This document shows positions 1 to 12,800 of a stretch of DNA of 64,000 nucleotides, one piece after another. Below the pieces are notes generated by a model. That model was not told the origin of the DNA. It made no database searches and saw only the letters and a program-made list of their open reading frames with translations. The DNA comes from Mycobacterium sp. BK086 (GTDB lineage Bacteria; Actinomycetota; Actinomycetes; Mycobacteriales; Mycobacteriaceae), in assembly GCA_004362315.1 (NCBI GenBank), contig SNWL01000007.1, positions 534,254 through 598,253 of the forward strand, read 5' to 3'. The position numbers and the translations under genes are program-made. Numbering within the stretch: the stretch's first letter is position 1; every line of letters starts with the position of its first letter.

Positions 1-1
1 T

Positions 2-883
2 GTGTGGCGGCAGATCGCCGCGACGCCGTCCGCTTTGCCTGAGGTGGATCCCTTCGCGGACACCTTGGTGACCGCGGGGAACCTCGCGGCGGTTCTCGAT
101 ATCGAGACCACTCAGACTCTGCTCGGGGAGGTGCCCGCGGCGTTCCACGCCGGCGTGCACGAGATCATGCTGATCGCCTTCGCCTTGGCGGCAACGGAGT
201 TTCTGGGCACCGGCGGGACGCCGATCGCAATCGATGTCGAGGGTCATGGGCGCGACGACGAGCTGGTGGCCGCACCGGCCGAACAGGTCGATCTGTCCCG
301 CACGGTCGGCTGGTTCACCGCCAAATATCCGGTGGCCCTCGACGTGGGCGGACTGAGCTGGGCGCAGGTGGTGGCCGGTGACGCGAGGCTGGGCGCGGTG
401 GTCAAGGCCGCCAAGGAGCAGCTTCGCAGCCTGCCGGAGGGGCTGAACTACGGCGCTCTGCGCTACCTGAACGCCGAGGTCGACCTGGACGGGTCCGATC
501 CGGTGATCGGGTTCAACTATCTGGGGCGCCAGGGTGCGACGTCGGCCGAAACGTCCGGTGACACCTGGCAGATCTGCTGGGACGGTTTGGCGAACATCAG
601 CCCGAACGTGAAGCCGGCCATCCCGCTGATGCACACCTTGGAACTCAATGCCGGCACGGTGGACACCGACGCGGGGCCGTGTCTGTCCGCGGCCTGGACG
701 TGGGCGCCTTCGGCGCTCAACCAGGCGCAGGTCAATCGGTTGAGCCAGTTGTGGTTTGAGGCCCTGGCCGGAATCTGCGCGCATGTGCAGGGCGGCGGCG
801 GCGGGCTGACACCGTCCGATATCGCGGCCAGCCTCACCCAGGAGCAGATCGACGAGCTTCAGCGGCAGTATGCGGATAGCTGA
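2..883 (+). CDS. Nonribosomal peptide synthetase, C-terminal part (epimerization domain), truncated by window edge
   Basis: Only the last 293 residues are inside the window. They are the C-terminal half of an NRPS epimerization (E) domain, which converts the L-aminoacyl or peptidyl thioester on the preceding carrier domain to the D form. Visible E motifs are EGHGR (near residue 80), RTVGWFT..YP (near 100) and FNYLGR (near 171), followed by a Gly-rich linker and the end [16 protein letters not shown]. The protein therefore hands a D-configured intermediate to the next synthetase. Its stop overlaps the start of the downstream NRPS by 14 bases (870-883). This E domain closely resembles the one inside the next protein, including the linker ([12 protein letters not shown]). 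The overlap looks like the site of a one-base frame change rather than an ordinary protein end (see findings). The HHxxxDG half of the domain lies left of the window, so activity cannot be judged. Confidence 0.93.
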   Translation: MWRQIAATPSALPEVDPFADTLVTAGNLAAVLDIETTQTLLGEVPAAFHAGVHEIMLIAFALAATEFLGTGGTPIAIDVEGHGRDDELVAAPAEQVDLSRTVGWFTAKYPVALDVGGLSWAQVVAGDARLGAVVKAAKEQLRSLPEGLNYGALRYLNAEVDLDGSDPVIGFNYLGRQGATSAETSGDTWQICWDGLANISPNVKPAIPLMHTLELNAGTVDTDAGPCLSAAWTWAPSALNQAQVNRLSQLWFEALAGICAHVQGGGGGLTPSDIAASLTQEQIDELQRQYADS

Positions 884-3800
884 TGTTCTGCCGCTGACTC
901 CGCTGCAGCAGGGGTTGTTGTTTCACGCCAGCGCGGCGCTGGGTGGCGATGACGTATACGCGGTTCAGCTGTACGTGAGTTTGGCTGGTCCGCTGGATCA
1001 GGACAGACTGCGCGATGCGGTGCAAGCGGTGGTCGGCAGGCATCCCAACCTCGCGGCGCGGTTCTCACAGCAGTACGCCGAGCCGGTACAGATCCTCCTC
1101 GCTGAGCCGTCGGTGCCGTGGCAGTACCTCGAGCTCGACGGAGACGATGCCGAGGAGCGGATCGCACAGGTGTGCGCGGCCGAGCGTATCGCGGTGTGCG
1201 AGTTGGCCAATGAGCCGGCATTCCGGGCGCTGCTGATCAAAACCGGGGCCGACGAGTACCGCTTTGTGTTGACCAATCACCACATCGTGCTCGATGGTTG
1301 GTCGCTGCCGATCCTGCTGGGCGAGGTGTTCGCCACGTACTACGGGCAGCGCCTCCCGCCGGCCCCGCCGTACCGGCGGTTCGTCACCTGGCTCACGGGC
1401 CGTGATCTCGATGCCGCGCGCGCGGCGTGGGGTGAGGTGCTGGCCGGGTTCGACACTCCGACGTTGGTCGGCCCCGCGGGGCATGTCCCAGGCGGGCGCG
1501 CCGTCGCGTCGTTCCAGATGTCGTCGGACACCACCCGGGCGTTGGGTGAGTTGGCCCGGTCGTGCCACACCACGGTCAGCACCGTGCTGCAGGGCGCGTA
1601 CGCGCGAGTCCTGATGTCGCTGACCGGACAACGCGATATCGCGTTCGGTACCACGGTTTCTGGGCGGCCCGACGAGGTGCTGGGCGCGGACTCGATGGTG
1701 GGGCTGCTGATCAACACCGTTGTGGTTCGGGCGAGTATCGGAGCGTCGACGACGACCGCCGATCTGCTCGACCAGCTGCAGAACGAGCATGCCCAGACAC
1801 TTGACCATCAGCACTTGGCGCTCAACGAGATTCATCGTCTGACCGGACAGGACCACCTGTTCGACACGTTCTTCGTCTACGAGAACTATCCGATCGACGC
1901 CGCTACGTTGTCGGGTACCGACGGCTTGGCCGTCACGAACTTCGCCCACCATGAGTACAACCACTATCCGCTGTCGGTTCAAGCCATTCCGGGTGATGAG
2001 CTGACCTTGCGGGTCGAGTACGACACCGGCGTCTTCGATGCCGCAGGGGTCGACGCTCTGATCGGCCGGCTCAACCGGGTCGTGGCCGCCATGATCGCGG
2101 ATCCGTCGTCGCCGTTGTCGTCGATGGATCTGCTCGCCGTCGACGAGCACGCCACGCTGGATCAGTGGAGCAACCGCGCTGTGCTGGCCGATTCGGCGGG
2201 GACGTCACTGTCGATACCGGCGTTGTTCGCGGCGCAGGTGGCGCGTCACCCGGAGGCGACCGCGCTGAGTTTCGACGGTTGCTCGATGACCTATCGCGAG
2301 CTGGACGAGGCCGCCAACCGGTTTGCACACCTGTTGGCGGACACAGGGATTGGTCCGGGTGAGCGGGTGGCGCTGCTGTTGCCTCGGTCGGCGGATGCGA
2401 TCGTGTCGATTCTGGCTGTGCTCAAGGCCGGGGCGGCGTACGTGCCGATCGACCCGGCCGCACCGTCGGCGCGTATGCAACTGGTGTTGGCCGATGCCGC
2501 GCCCGCGGCCGCGATCACCAACCCCGAACTCGCGCCGCGGCTGGCCGGACAGAATCTGCGCATCATCGATGTGCATGACCCCGCGGTGCTCGTTCAGTCG
2601 AGCAGTCCGCTGCCCGGTCCGGCTCCCGACGACATCGCGTACTTGATCTACACCTCGGGTACCACCGGCGTCCCCAAGGGCGTCGCCATCGCCCACCGGA
2701 ACGTGGCTCAGCTGGTGGCGTCACTGCATGCGACACCCCTTCCGCCGGAGCGGGTTTGGTCGCAATGCCGGTCCTACGGCTTCGATGTCTCGGTCCAGGA
2801 GATCTTCGGCGCGCTGCTGGGTGGCGGACGGTTGGTCGTGGTGCCCGAGTCGGTGGCCCGCGCCCCCGAAGATCTGCAGGCCGTGCTGGTCGCCGAACGG
2901 GTGACGGTGTTCAGCACCACCCCGTCCGAAGTCGGGATGCTGTCGCCGACAGTCCTCGAGTCGGTGGCGCTGATCATCGGCGCCGAGCCCTGCCCGACCG
3001 AGCTGATGGATCAGTGGGCGCCGGGCCGGGTCATGATCAACGCGTACGGTCCCACCGAGACGACCGTCGACGTGGCGCTGAGTGCTCCGCTGACCGCGGG
3101 ATCCGGAGCGGTCCCGATCGGGCCGCCCATCGCCGGGGCGGCGTTGTTCGTACTCGACAGCTGGCTGCGTCCGGTGCCACCCGGAGTGGTCGGTGAGCTG
3201 TACGTAGCCGGCCAGGGCGTTGGCATCGGATATACGGACCGCGCCGGGTTGACCGGATCACGTTTTGTGCCATGCCCATTCGGCGGCACCGGAGCCCGCA
3301 TGTACCGCACCGGTGACTTGGCGTGGTGGGGTCCGGACGGGCAGCTGCGGTACGTCGGTCGCGCGGACGAGCAGGTCAAGATCCGCGGCTACCGCATCGA
3401 ACTCGGCGAAGTTCGCGCGGTGCTGGCCGGACTGGACGGAGTCGACCAGGCGGTGGTGATCGCCCGCGAGGATCGTCCCGGCGAGAAGCGCCTGGTCGGT
3501 TACGTCACGCGCCTTGCGGATGACCTCGACCCGCTCGCCTTGCGTGCGGCGATCGCGGAACGGTTGCCGGAGTACATGGTTCCCGCCGCGATCGTTGTGA
3601 TCGACGCTTTGCCCTTGACGGTCAACGGCAAGCTCGACCGCCGCGCTCTGCCGGCACCCGAGTTCTCCGACGCCGGCCAGTACCGTGCCCCGGCCACCGA
3701 GGTCGAGGAGGTGCTGGCCGGCATCTACGTCAGCGTGCTGGGTGTGAAGCGCGTCGGCGTCGACGACTCGTTCTTCAATCTCGGCGGGGATTCGCTATCG

Positions 3801-6800
3801 GCGATGCGCCTGATCGCTGCGGTCAATACCGCTCTGAATACCCGGCTTTCGGTGCGGGCGATCTTCGAGGCGCCCACGGTCGCCCAGCTGGCAGTGTTGA
3901 TCAGTGGGGACGAAGCCGTGCCCCAGCCTGCGGTCGCCCAAGCGCCGGCGCCGGTGCCCGTGGCCAAGAGCAGCTCGACGGGCTCCAGTGGGCCCATGCG
4001 CATCGCAGACGTCTTGCCGCTGACCCCGTTGCAGCAGGGGCTGCTGTTCCACGCCAGTGCGGGCTTGGGCGGCGACGATGTGTACGCGGTCCAGCTTTAT
4101 GTGAGTTTGAGTGGTCCACTGGATCAGGAGAAGCTGCACGCTGCGGTGCAGGCGGTCGTTGCCCGCCACCCCAATGTGGCGGCTCGGTTCTCGCAACGGT
4201 TCGCCGAGCCGGTTCAGGTCATCCCGGCCGATCCGGCGGTGCCGTGGCAGTACTTCGAACTCGACGCCGCAGACGGCGATGTCGAGGCGCAGATCGCCCA
4301 GGTGTGTGCGGCCGAACGTATCGCGGTGTGCGAGTTGGCCAATGAGCCGGCGTTTCGGGCGACGTTGATTCGAACCGCTCCCGATCAATATCGGTTTGTC
4401 TTGACCAACCATCACATCGTGCTCGACGGGTGGTCGCTGCCGATCCTGCTGGGCGAGGTATTCGCGAGCTACTACGGGCAACGGCTGCGCCCCGCCGCAC
4501 CGTATCGGCGGTTCGTCAGCTGGCTGGGCGGACGCGATCTCGATGCCGCGCGTGCCGCGTGGGGGCGGGTGCTGTCCGGATTCGAGACGCCGACTTTGGT
4601 GGGCGCGGCCGGCCGGGCGAGTCTGGGACGTCGCGATGTCGCGTCATCTCTTCTCTCCCAGCAGATGACCAGAGCCCTTGGCGAATTGGCGCGCACCAGT
4701 CACACCACGATCAGCACGGTATTGCAGGGCGCCTATGCACGGGTGTTGATGGCCATGACCGGGCAGCCGGACGTGGCCTTCGGGACGACGGTGTCGGGCC
4801 GCCCCGACGAAGTGTTGGGGTCGGACTCGATGGTCGGCCTGTTGATCAACACCGTGCCGGTGCGGGTCAGGATCACGACCACGACCACGACCACGGAACT
4901 GCTCGATCAGCTGCAGAACGACTACGCGTACACGCTCGACCATCAGCACCTGGCGCTCAGCGAAATCCATCGGATCGCGGGCCAGGACCATTTGTTCGAC
5001 ACGTTCTTCGTGTACGAGAACTACCCGATCGATGCCGCCAAGCTGTCGGGCGCCGACGGCTTGGCCGTCACGAACTTCGCGCACCGCGAGTACAACCACT
5101 ACCCCATCGCAATGCAGGCCCTGCCGGGCGATGAGCTGACTCTGCGCGTCGAGTACGACACCGACCTGTTCGACGCAACGGACGTGCAATCACTGATCGA
5201 ACGGCTCAAGCGTGTGCTGGCGGCCATGATCGCCGAACCGTCACGTCCGCTGTCCACGATTGACGTGCTGGCCGACACCGAGCTGGCCGACGTGGATCAG
5301 TGGAGTAACCGGGCGGTGTTGACCCAGCCGGCGCCCGCGTCGTTCTCGATTCCCGACTTGTTCGCGGCCCAGGTGACGCGCGCTCCCGATGCGGGCGCGC
5401 TCACCTGGGGGGAGCGCACCTGGACCTATCGTGAGCTGGACGAGGCCACGAATCGGTTCGCGCATCTGTTGGCCGGCAACGGGATCGGGCCGGGACAGCG
5501 GGTGGCGCTGCTGTTGCCGCGGTCGGCGGATGCGATCGTGTCGATTCTGGCGGTGCTCAAGACCGGGGCAGCCTACGTGCCGATCGACCCGGCCGCTCCG
5601 GCTGCCCGTATGCAGCTGGTGCTCGGCGATGCCGCGCCGGTCGCCGCGATCACCAATCCCGAATTGGCGCCGCGGCTGGTCGGTCAAGACATCCACATCA
5701 TCGACCCGAACGATCCCGCGATCGCAAGCCAACCCAGTACGGCACTACGCGGGCCCGCAGTCGATGACATCGCGTACCTGATCTACACCTCGGGCACCAC
5801 TGGTGTTCCCAAGGGTGTTGCGATCACCCACCAGAACGTGACCCAGTTGCTGGCCGCCATGGATGTCAACATCGATATGGCGGAACAAGTCTGGTCGCTG
5901 TGGCATTCGTTGGCCTTCGACGTCTCGGTCTGCGAGATGTGGGGCGCACTGCTCTATGGCGGGCGGTTGGTGGTGGTCCCCGAGTCCGTGGCTCGCGCAC
6001 CGGAGGAGTTCCACGCGCTGCTTGCCGCTGAACAGGTCACCATCCTGTCCCAGACGCCGTCGGCGTTCTATGCGCTGCAGACCGCCGACGCGATGCAGCC
6101 CGACCTCGCGCGCCAGCTGAAGCTGCATGCGGTGATCTTCGCCGGTGAAGCTCTTGAGCCACAACGTCTTCGGACGTGGCTGGACCGCCACCCCGGGACG
6201 CCACGCCTGCTCAACCTGTACGGCACCACCGAGACCACCGTGCACGCGTCGTTCCGGGAGATCGTCAACGGCGACACCGATTCCGATGTCAGTCCTGTCG
6301 GTGGCCCGCTGGCGGACCTGGCGTTCTTCGTGCTCGACCAGTGGTTGCGCCCGGTGCCGGCCGGTGTGATCGGTGACCTGTATGTGGCTGGGCCGCAGGC
6401 TGGTCTGGGCTATTGGCGGCGACCGGGGTTGTCGTCGTCGCGCTTTGTCGCCTGTCCGTTCGGCGCGCCAGGAGACCGGATGTATCGCACCGGGGATCTG
6501 GTCTGGTGGGGCAGCGACGGTGAGCTGCGCTATGTGGGCCGCGCTGACGAGCAGGTCAAGATTCGCGGCTATCGCATCGAACTCGGCGAGGTTCGTGCTG
6601 TGCTCGCCGAGGTGGACGGAGTGCAGCAGGCGGTCGTGATCGCGCGCGAGGATCGCCCCGGCGACAAGCGTCTGGTCGGCTACGTCACCGGCTCGGTCGA
6701 TTCGGTTGGCGCGCGAGCCGCAGTGGCCGAACGTCTGCCGGACTACATGGTTCCCGCGGCGATCATGGTGATCGACGCCTTGCCGTTGACGGTCAACGGC

Positions 6801-9800
6801 AAGCTGGACCGCCGGGCCCTGCCCGCTCCGGAATTCGCGGGCACCGACTCCTACCGCCCGCCGGCCACCGCGGTCGAGGAAATCCTGGTCGGCATCTATG
6901 CGAGGATCCTCGGTCTGAGCCGGGTCGGGGTGGACGACTCGTTCTTCGACCTCGGTGGAGATTCGCTGTCGGCGATGCGCTTGATCGCGGCGGTCAATAC
7001 CGGTCTGAACACCCACCTTTCGGTACGGACACTGTTCGAAGCACCATCGGTGGCTCAGCTGGCTCCACGCATCGGCGGTGATGACGATCGGCTCAAGCCG
7101 TTGGGCCCGATGGAGCGTCCGGCGGTGATTCCGCTGTCGTTCTCGCAGAACCGGTTGTGGTTCCTCGACCAATTGCAGGGACCGTCGCCGACCTACAACA
7201 TGGCGGTGGGCCTGCGACTGGTCGGACCGCTCAATGCCGAGGCGCTGGGCGCGGCGCTGGCCGATGTGGTGGGTCGCCACGAAAGCCTGCGCACCATGTT
7301 CGCCGCACCCGACGGGATTCCGCAGCAGCTGGTGGTACCCGCCGAGCGTGCCGACTTCGGCTGGGATGTCATCAATGCGGCCGGCTGGTCGCAAGCCCAA
7401 TTGGACGAAGCCGTCAGTGCGGTGGCGTTGCACTCGTTCGATCTGGCCGCGGAGATTCCCATGCAGGCGCGGCTATTTCGCGTCAGCGACGCCGAGCACG
7501 TGGTGGTGGCGGTCGCCCATCACATCGCCGCGGACGGACTCTCGATGGCTCCGCTGGTGAATGACCTGGGCGTCGCCTACGTCTGCCGATCCTTGGGGAT
7601 GGAGCCCGCATGGGCTGAATTGCCGGTCCAATACGTCGATTACACACTCTGGCAGCGTGCGCAGTTCGGCGACCTGGACGATGGCAACAGCCTGATCGCC
7701 GCACAACTGGACTACTGGCAGGACGCGTTGGCAGGCATGCCGGAGCGACTGCAATTGCCCTCCGACCGGCCGTACCCGCCGGTGGCCGACCAGCGCGGCG
7801 CCACGATCGGCTGGGAGTGGCCGATCGAGCTGCAGCAGCGGATCGCCGCGGTGGCCCGCGAGCACAACGCGACGAGCTTCATGCTGGTTCAGGCGGCACT
7901 GTCGCTGCTGCTGAGCAAACTGAGCTCGAGTTCCGATGTGGCGGTGGGATTCCCGATCGGCGGGCGCACCGACCCGGCCCTTGATGCGCTGGTGGGATTC
8001 TTCGTCAACACCCTGGTGTTGCGTGTCGATGTCGGCGGTGACCCCACCGTCGCCGACCTCCTGGCCCAGGTGCGCAAGCGTAGCCTGGCTGCCTACGAAC
8101 ACCAGGACGTGCCCTTCGAGGTCGTCGTCGAGCGGATCAACCCGACTCGATCGCTCAACCACCACCCGCTGGTCCAGGTGATGTTGGCCTGGCAGAACCT
8201 GCCGGGGGAGACCAGCGAAGACATTGCGCTGGCATTGGGCGACCTGCAGGTCAGCCAACTTCAGCTCGACACCCACACCGCGCGGGTGGATCTCGCGTTT
8301 TCACTGACCGAACGCTGGACCCATTCCGGCGAGCCCACCGGCCTGTACGGCATGGCCGAGTTCCGCACCGACGTCTTCGATCCCGCGACCATCGAAACGC
8401 TGGTCGGGCGCCTGGAACGGGTGTTGGCCGCGATGATCGCCGACCCGTCTGCGCGGGTGTCATCGATCGATGTGCTCGATTCCGCCGAGCACGCGCGCCT
8501 CGATGTGATGGGCAACCGTGCGGTCCTGACGGCGGCCGCACCCGATGCTGTCTCGGTTCCGGAGTTGTTCGCCGCGCAGGTCAGTCGCGCCCCGCAGGCG
8601 ATTGCGCTGACGTCCGCCGATGTGTCGATGACCTACTCTGAACTCGAGGATTCGGCGAACCGCTACGCGCACTTGCTTTCTGACCGCGGTGTCAAGGCCG
8701 GCGACTGCGTGGCGCTGCTGCTGGACCGCTCGGCAGGCGCTGTCGTGGTCATGCTCGCCGCGCTCAAAGTCGGCGCCGCGTACCTGGCGATCGATCCCGC
8801 GCTTCCGGAGGCGCGGATCGAGTTCATGCTCGCCGATGCCACACCCGTCGCCGTGGTCACCACGGCCACGCTGCGCTCGCGGCTGCACGGTCATGATGTG
8901 ACGGTCATCGATATCGATGATCCCGTCGCGGATCGCCAACCCAGCACCGCGCTGCCCGTGCCATCTCCCGACAACATCGCCTACCTGATCTACACGTCGG
9001 GGACGACAGGTACCCCCAAAGGTGTTGCGCTGTCTCATCGCAACCTGGCACACCTGGCCGCCTCAGCGCATCCCGATCTGCCTGCCGACCAGGTGTGGAC
9101 CCAATGCCACTCCTATGCCTTCGATTTCTCGGTGTGGGAGATCTGGGCGGCGCTGCTCGGCGGCGGCCGGCTGTTGGTGGTGCCGGACCCGGTGGTCCGC
9201 TCGCCGGAGGATTTCCACGCGCTGCTGGTCAGCGAGCACGTCAACGTACTCACCCAAACCCCTTCGGCGGTAGCGGCTTTGCGCCCAGAGGGGCTGGAGT
9301 CGGTGGCGCTGCTGCTCGGCGGCGAGGCCTGCCCGCCCGAAGTGGTCGAGCAGTGGGCACCGGGCCGGGTCGTCATCAACGCTTACGGCCCCACCGAGGT
9401 GACCGTGTACGCGACGATGAGTGCGCCCCTGGCGGTCGGGGCTGAGGTACCGATCGGTGCTCCGCCCCCGACCGTCGCGCTGTTCGTCCTCGACGAACGG
9501 CTGTGCCCGGTGCCGGAGGGCGTCGTCGGCGAGCTGTACGTGGCCGGCCGTGGCGTCGGCGTCGGGTACATCGGCCGGACCGGATTGACCGCATCCCGTT
9601 TCGTGCCATGCCCGTTCGGCGAGCCCGGCTCGCGGATGTACCGCACCGGCGACCTGGTCCGGTGGCGTGCCGACGGGCAGCTGCAATACCTCGGGCGCGC
9701 CGACGAGCAGGTCAAGATCCGCGGATACCGCATCGAGCCCGGCGAGATCCAGGCCGTACTGGCCGGCCTCGACGGGGTCGACCAGGCGGTGGTGATCGCC

Positions 9801-12800
9801 CGCGAGGATCGCCCCGGCGACCCGCGCCTGGTGGGCTACTTCACCGGCACGGCCGATCCGGTCAAGATCCGGGTAGCGCTCGCCGAAAAGCTGCCCGCCT
9901 ACATGGTTCCGGCGGCCGTGCTGGAACTGTCGGCGCTGCCGCTGACAGTCAGCGGCAAGCTGGACCGGCGGGCGCTACCGGCCCCCGACTACCAGGACAC
10001 GGAAAACTACCGCGCCCCAAGCACTCCCACCGAGGAGATTCTGGCCGGCATCTTCGCTCAGGTGCTGGGCACCGACCGGGTGGGTGTGGACGACTCGTTC
10101 TTCGACCTCGGTGGGGATTCGTTGTCGGCAATGCGCCTGGTCGCGGCCGTCAACAACAGCATGGGCTCCGGCCTCGCGGTCCGCGTGCTGTTCGAGACAC
10201 CCACCGTCGCGCAACTGGCGCTGCGGGTTTCCGGCGACGACACCCGTACCGAGCCGTTGGTGGCCGGCCCGCGGCCAGACGTCGTACCGCTGTCCTTCGC
10301 TCAGAACCGGCTGTGGATCGTCGATCAGCTCCAGGGGCCGTCACCGATCTACAACCTGCCGGTGTCGTTGCGGCTGCGAGGCCAGCTCGACACCGACGCT
10401 CTGGGTGCGGCGCTGGCCGATGTGGTGGACCACCAGGAAAGCCTCCGTACCCGGTTCCCGGCGATCGAAGGTGTGCCACAGCAGCTCGTCGTGCCCACCG
10501 ATGTCGCGGACTTCGGCTGGGCGGTGATCGATGCCACCAACTGGTCGGACGCCGAGTTGGCCGACGCGATCGACGCGGCAACTCGGTATACGTTTGATCT
10601 TGCCACCGAAATCCCGATGCAGGCAAAGCTTTTCCGCATCGCAGGCGATGAGCACGTACTGGTGGCGGTTGTGCATCACATCGCCGCCGACGGCTGGTCC
10701 ATCGCACCGCTGGTACGTGACCTCGGCGTCGCGTACGCCAGCCGCGCGGCCGGTGAGGCTCCCGGGTGGGCCGGTCTGGCCGTGCAATACGTCGACTACA
10801 CACTCTGGCAGCGATCTCGACTCGGCGACCTGGCCGACGCCGACAGCCGTATCTCCGCGGAACTGGCCTACTGGGAAGACGCGCTGGCCGGGATGCCCGA
10901 ACAGCTGCAACTGCCCACCGATCGGCCCTACCCGTTGGCCGCCGACTACCGCGGCGAGCGCCTGGATATCGAATGGCCCGTCGAGCTGCAGCAGCAGGTC
11001 GCCAAGGTGGCACGCGAGCACAACGCAACCCCCTTCATGGTGATGCAGACCGCGCTGGCGGTGCTGCTGTCGAACCTGTCCGCGAACAATGATGTGGCGG
11101 TTGGTTTCCCGATCGCAGGGCGTGGTGATACCGCGCTCGACGAGTTGGTGGGGTTCTTCGTCAACACGTTGGTGCTGCGCGTCGACCTGTCCGGGAATCC
11201 CACCTTCGCTGACCTGCTCGCCCAGGTGCGCAGGCGCAGCCTGTCTGCCTACGAGCATCAAGACGTGCCGTTCGAGGTGCTGGTGGAGCGGCTCAAGCCG
11301 ACCCGGAGCATGGCTCATCATCCGCTGGTGCAGGTGGTACTGGCCTGGCAGAACTTCGGCTGGCAGGCGGGCGACGCCGCCGGATTGTCGCTGGGGGATT
11401 TGCAGGTCGAACCGATGGCGGTGGATACCAAGACCGCCCGGATGGATCTCACCTTCAACCTGGCCGAACGGTGGAATGAAGCGGGCGAACCCGCAGGGAT
11501 CGGTGGCGGTGTCGAATTCCGCACTGACGTCTTCGATTCCGCCAGCATCGGCACGCTCGTCGACCGGCTGCAGCGGGTGCTGACGGTGATGACCGCCGAC
11601 CCGGCTGCGCCGATGTCGGCGTTCGATGTCCTCGATGTGGCCGAGCACGCCCGCCTGGACCAGATCGGCAACCGCGCGGTACTGGCCGAGCCGGTGCGCA
11701 CCCCGGACACGATTGCCTCGATGTTCGCCCGGCAGGCAGCGCTCACCCCCGACGCCATGGCGGTCACCTTCGAGGGCGTGTCGATGACGTATCGGGAGCT
11801 CGACGAGGCGACGGACCGGGCGGCGCACGTATTGACCAGTCGCGGTGCGGGACCGGGCCAACGGGTGGCGCTGCTGCTGCCGCGGTCGGCCGAGGCGATC
11901 GTGGCCATGGTGGCGGTGGTGAAGACCGGCGCCACCTATGTGCCGATCGATCCGTCGGTGCCCGAACAGCGCCGGCAGTTCGTCCTCGGCGACGCGAAGC
12001 CCGTCGCCGCGGTCACCACCGCCGCATTGACCGAATTGCTTGATGGACATGCTCTTTCGGTCATCGATGCCGACGACCTGGTCGACGTCGCCGTCGATAC
12101 CGGTGCAGTGCTGCCCGGGCCGCAGGCCGATGACGTCGCCTACATCATCTACACGTCCGGCACCACGGGAACACCCAAGGGTGTTGCGATTCCGCACCGC
12201 AATGTGATTCGCCTGCTGGAGACCCTGGACGCCGATATGGACATGGCCGGCCTCGCCTGGTCGCAATGCCACTCACTGGCATTCGACTTCTCGGTGTGGG
12301 AGATCTGGGGTGCGCTGCTCTACGGCGGCCGCGTGGTCGTGGTCCCCGATGCGGTGGTGCGCTCGCCGGAGGATCTGCACGCCTTGCTGGTGACCGAGCA
12401 GGTCGGTGTCCTGAGCCAGACCCCGTCGGCGTTCTATGCCTTGCAGACCGCCGATGCGGCGAATCCCGAACTGGGCTCACAGCTGAAGCTCGAGGCCGTC
12501 GTGTTCGGCGGGGAAGCCCTTGAGCCACAGAAGATGCGGGCGTGGCTGGCGAATCATCCTCCCGGCACGCCGCGCCTGCTCAACATGTACGGCATCACGG
12601 AGACGACGGTGCACGCCTCGTTCCGGGAGATCGTCGCCGCGGATGCGGACAGCGCCGTCAGCCCCATCGGGGTGCCCTTGGGTCACCTCGGCTTCTTCGT
12701 CCTCGACACCCTGTTGCGGCCGGTTCCGACCGGTGTCGTCGGGGAGCTGTACGTGGCCGGTGCGGGCGTGGCCGACGGTTACATCGGCCGGTCCGGGTTG

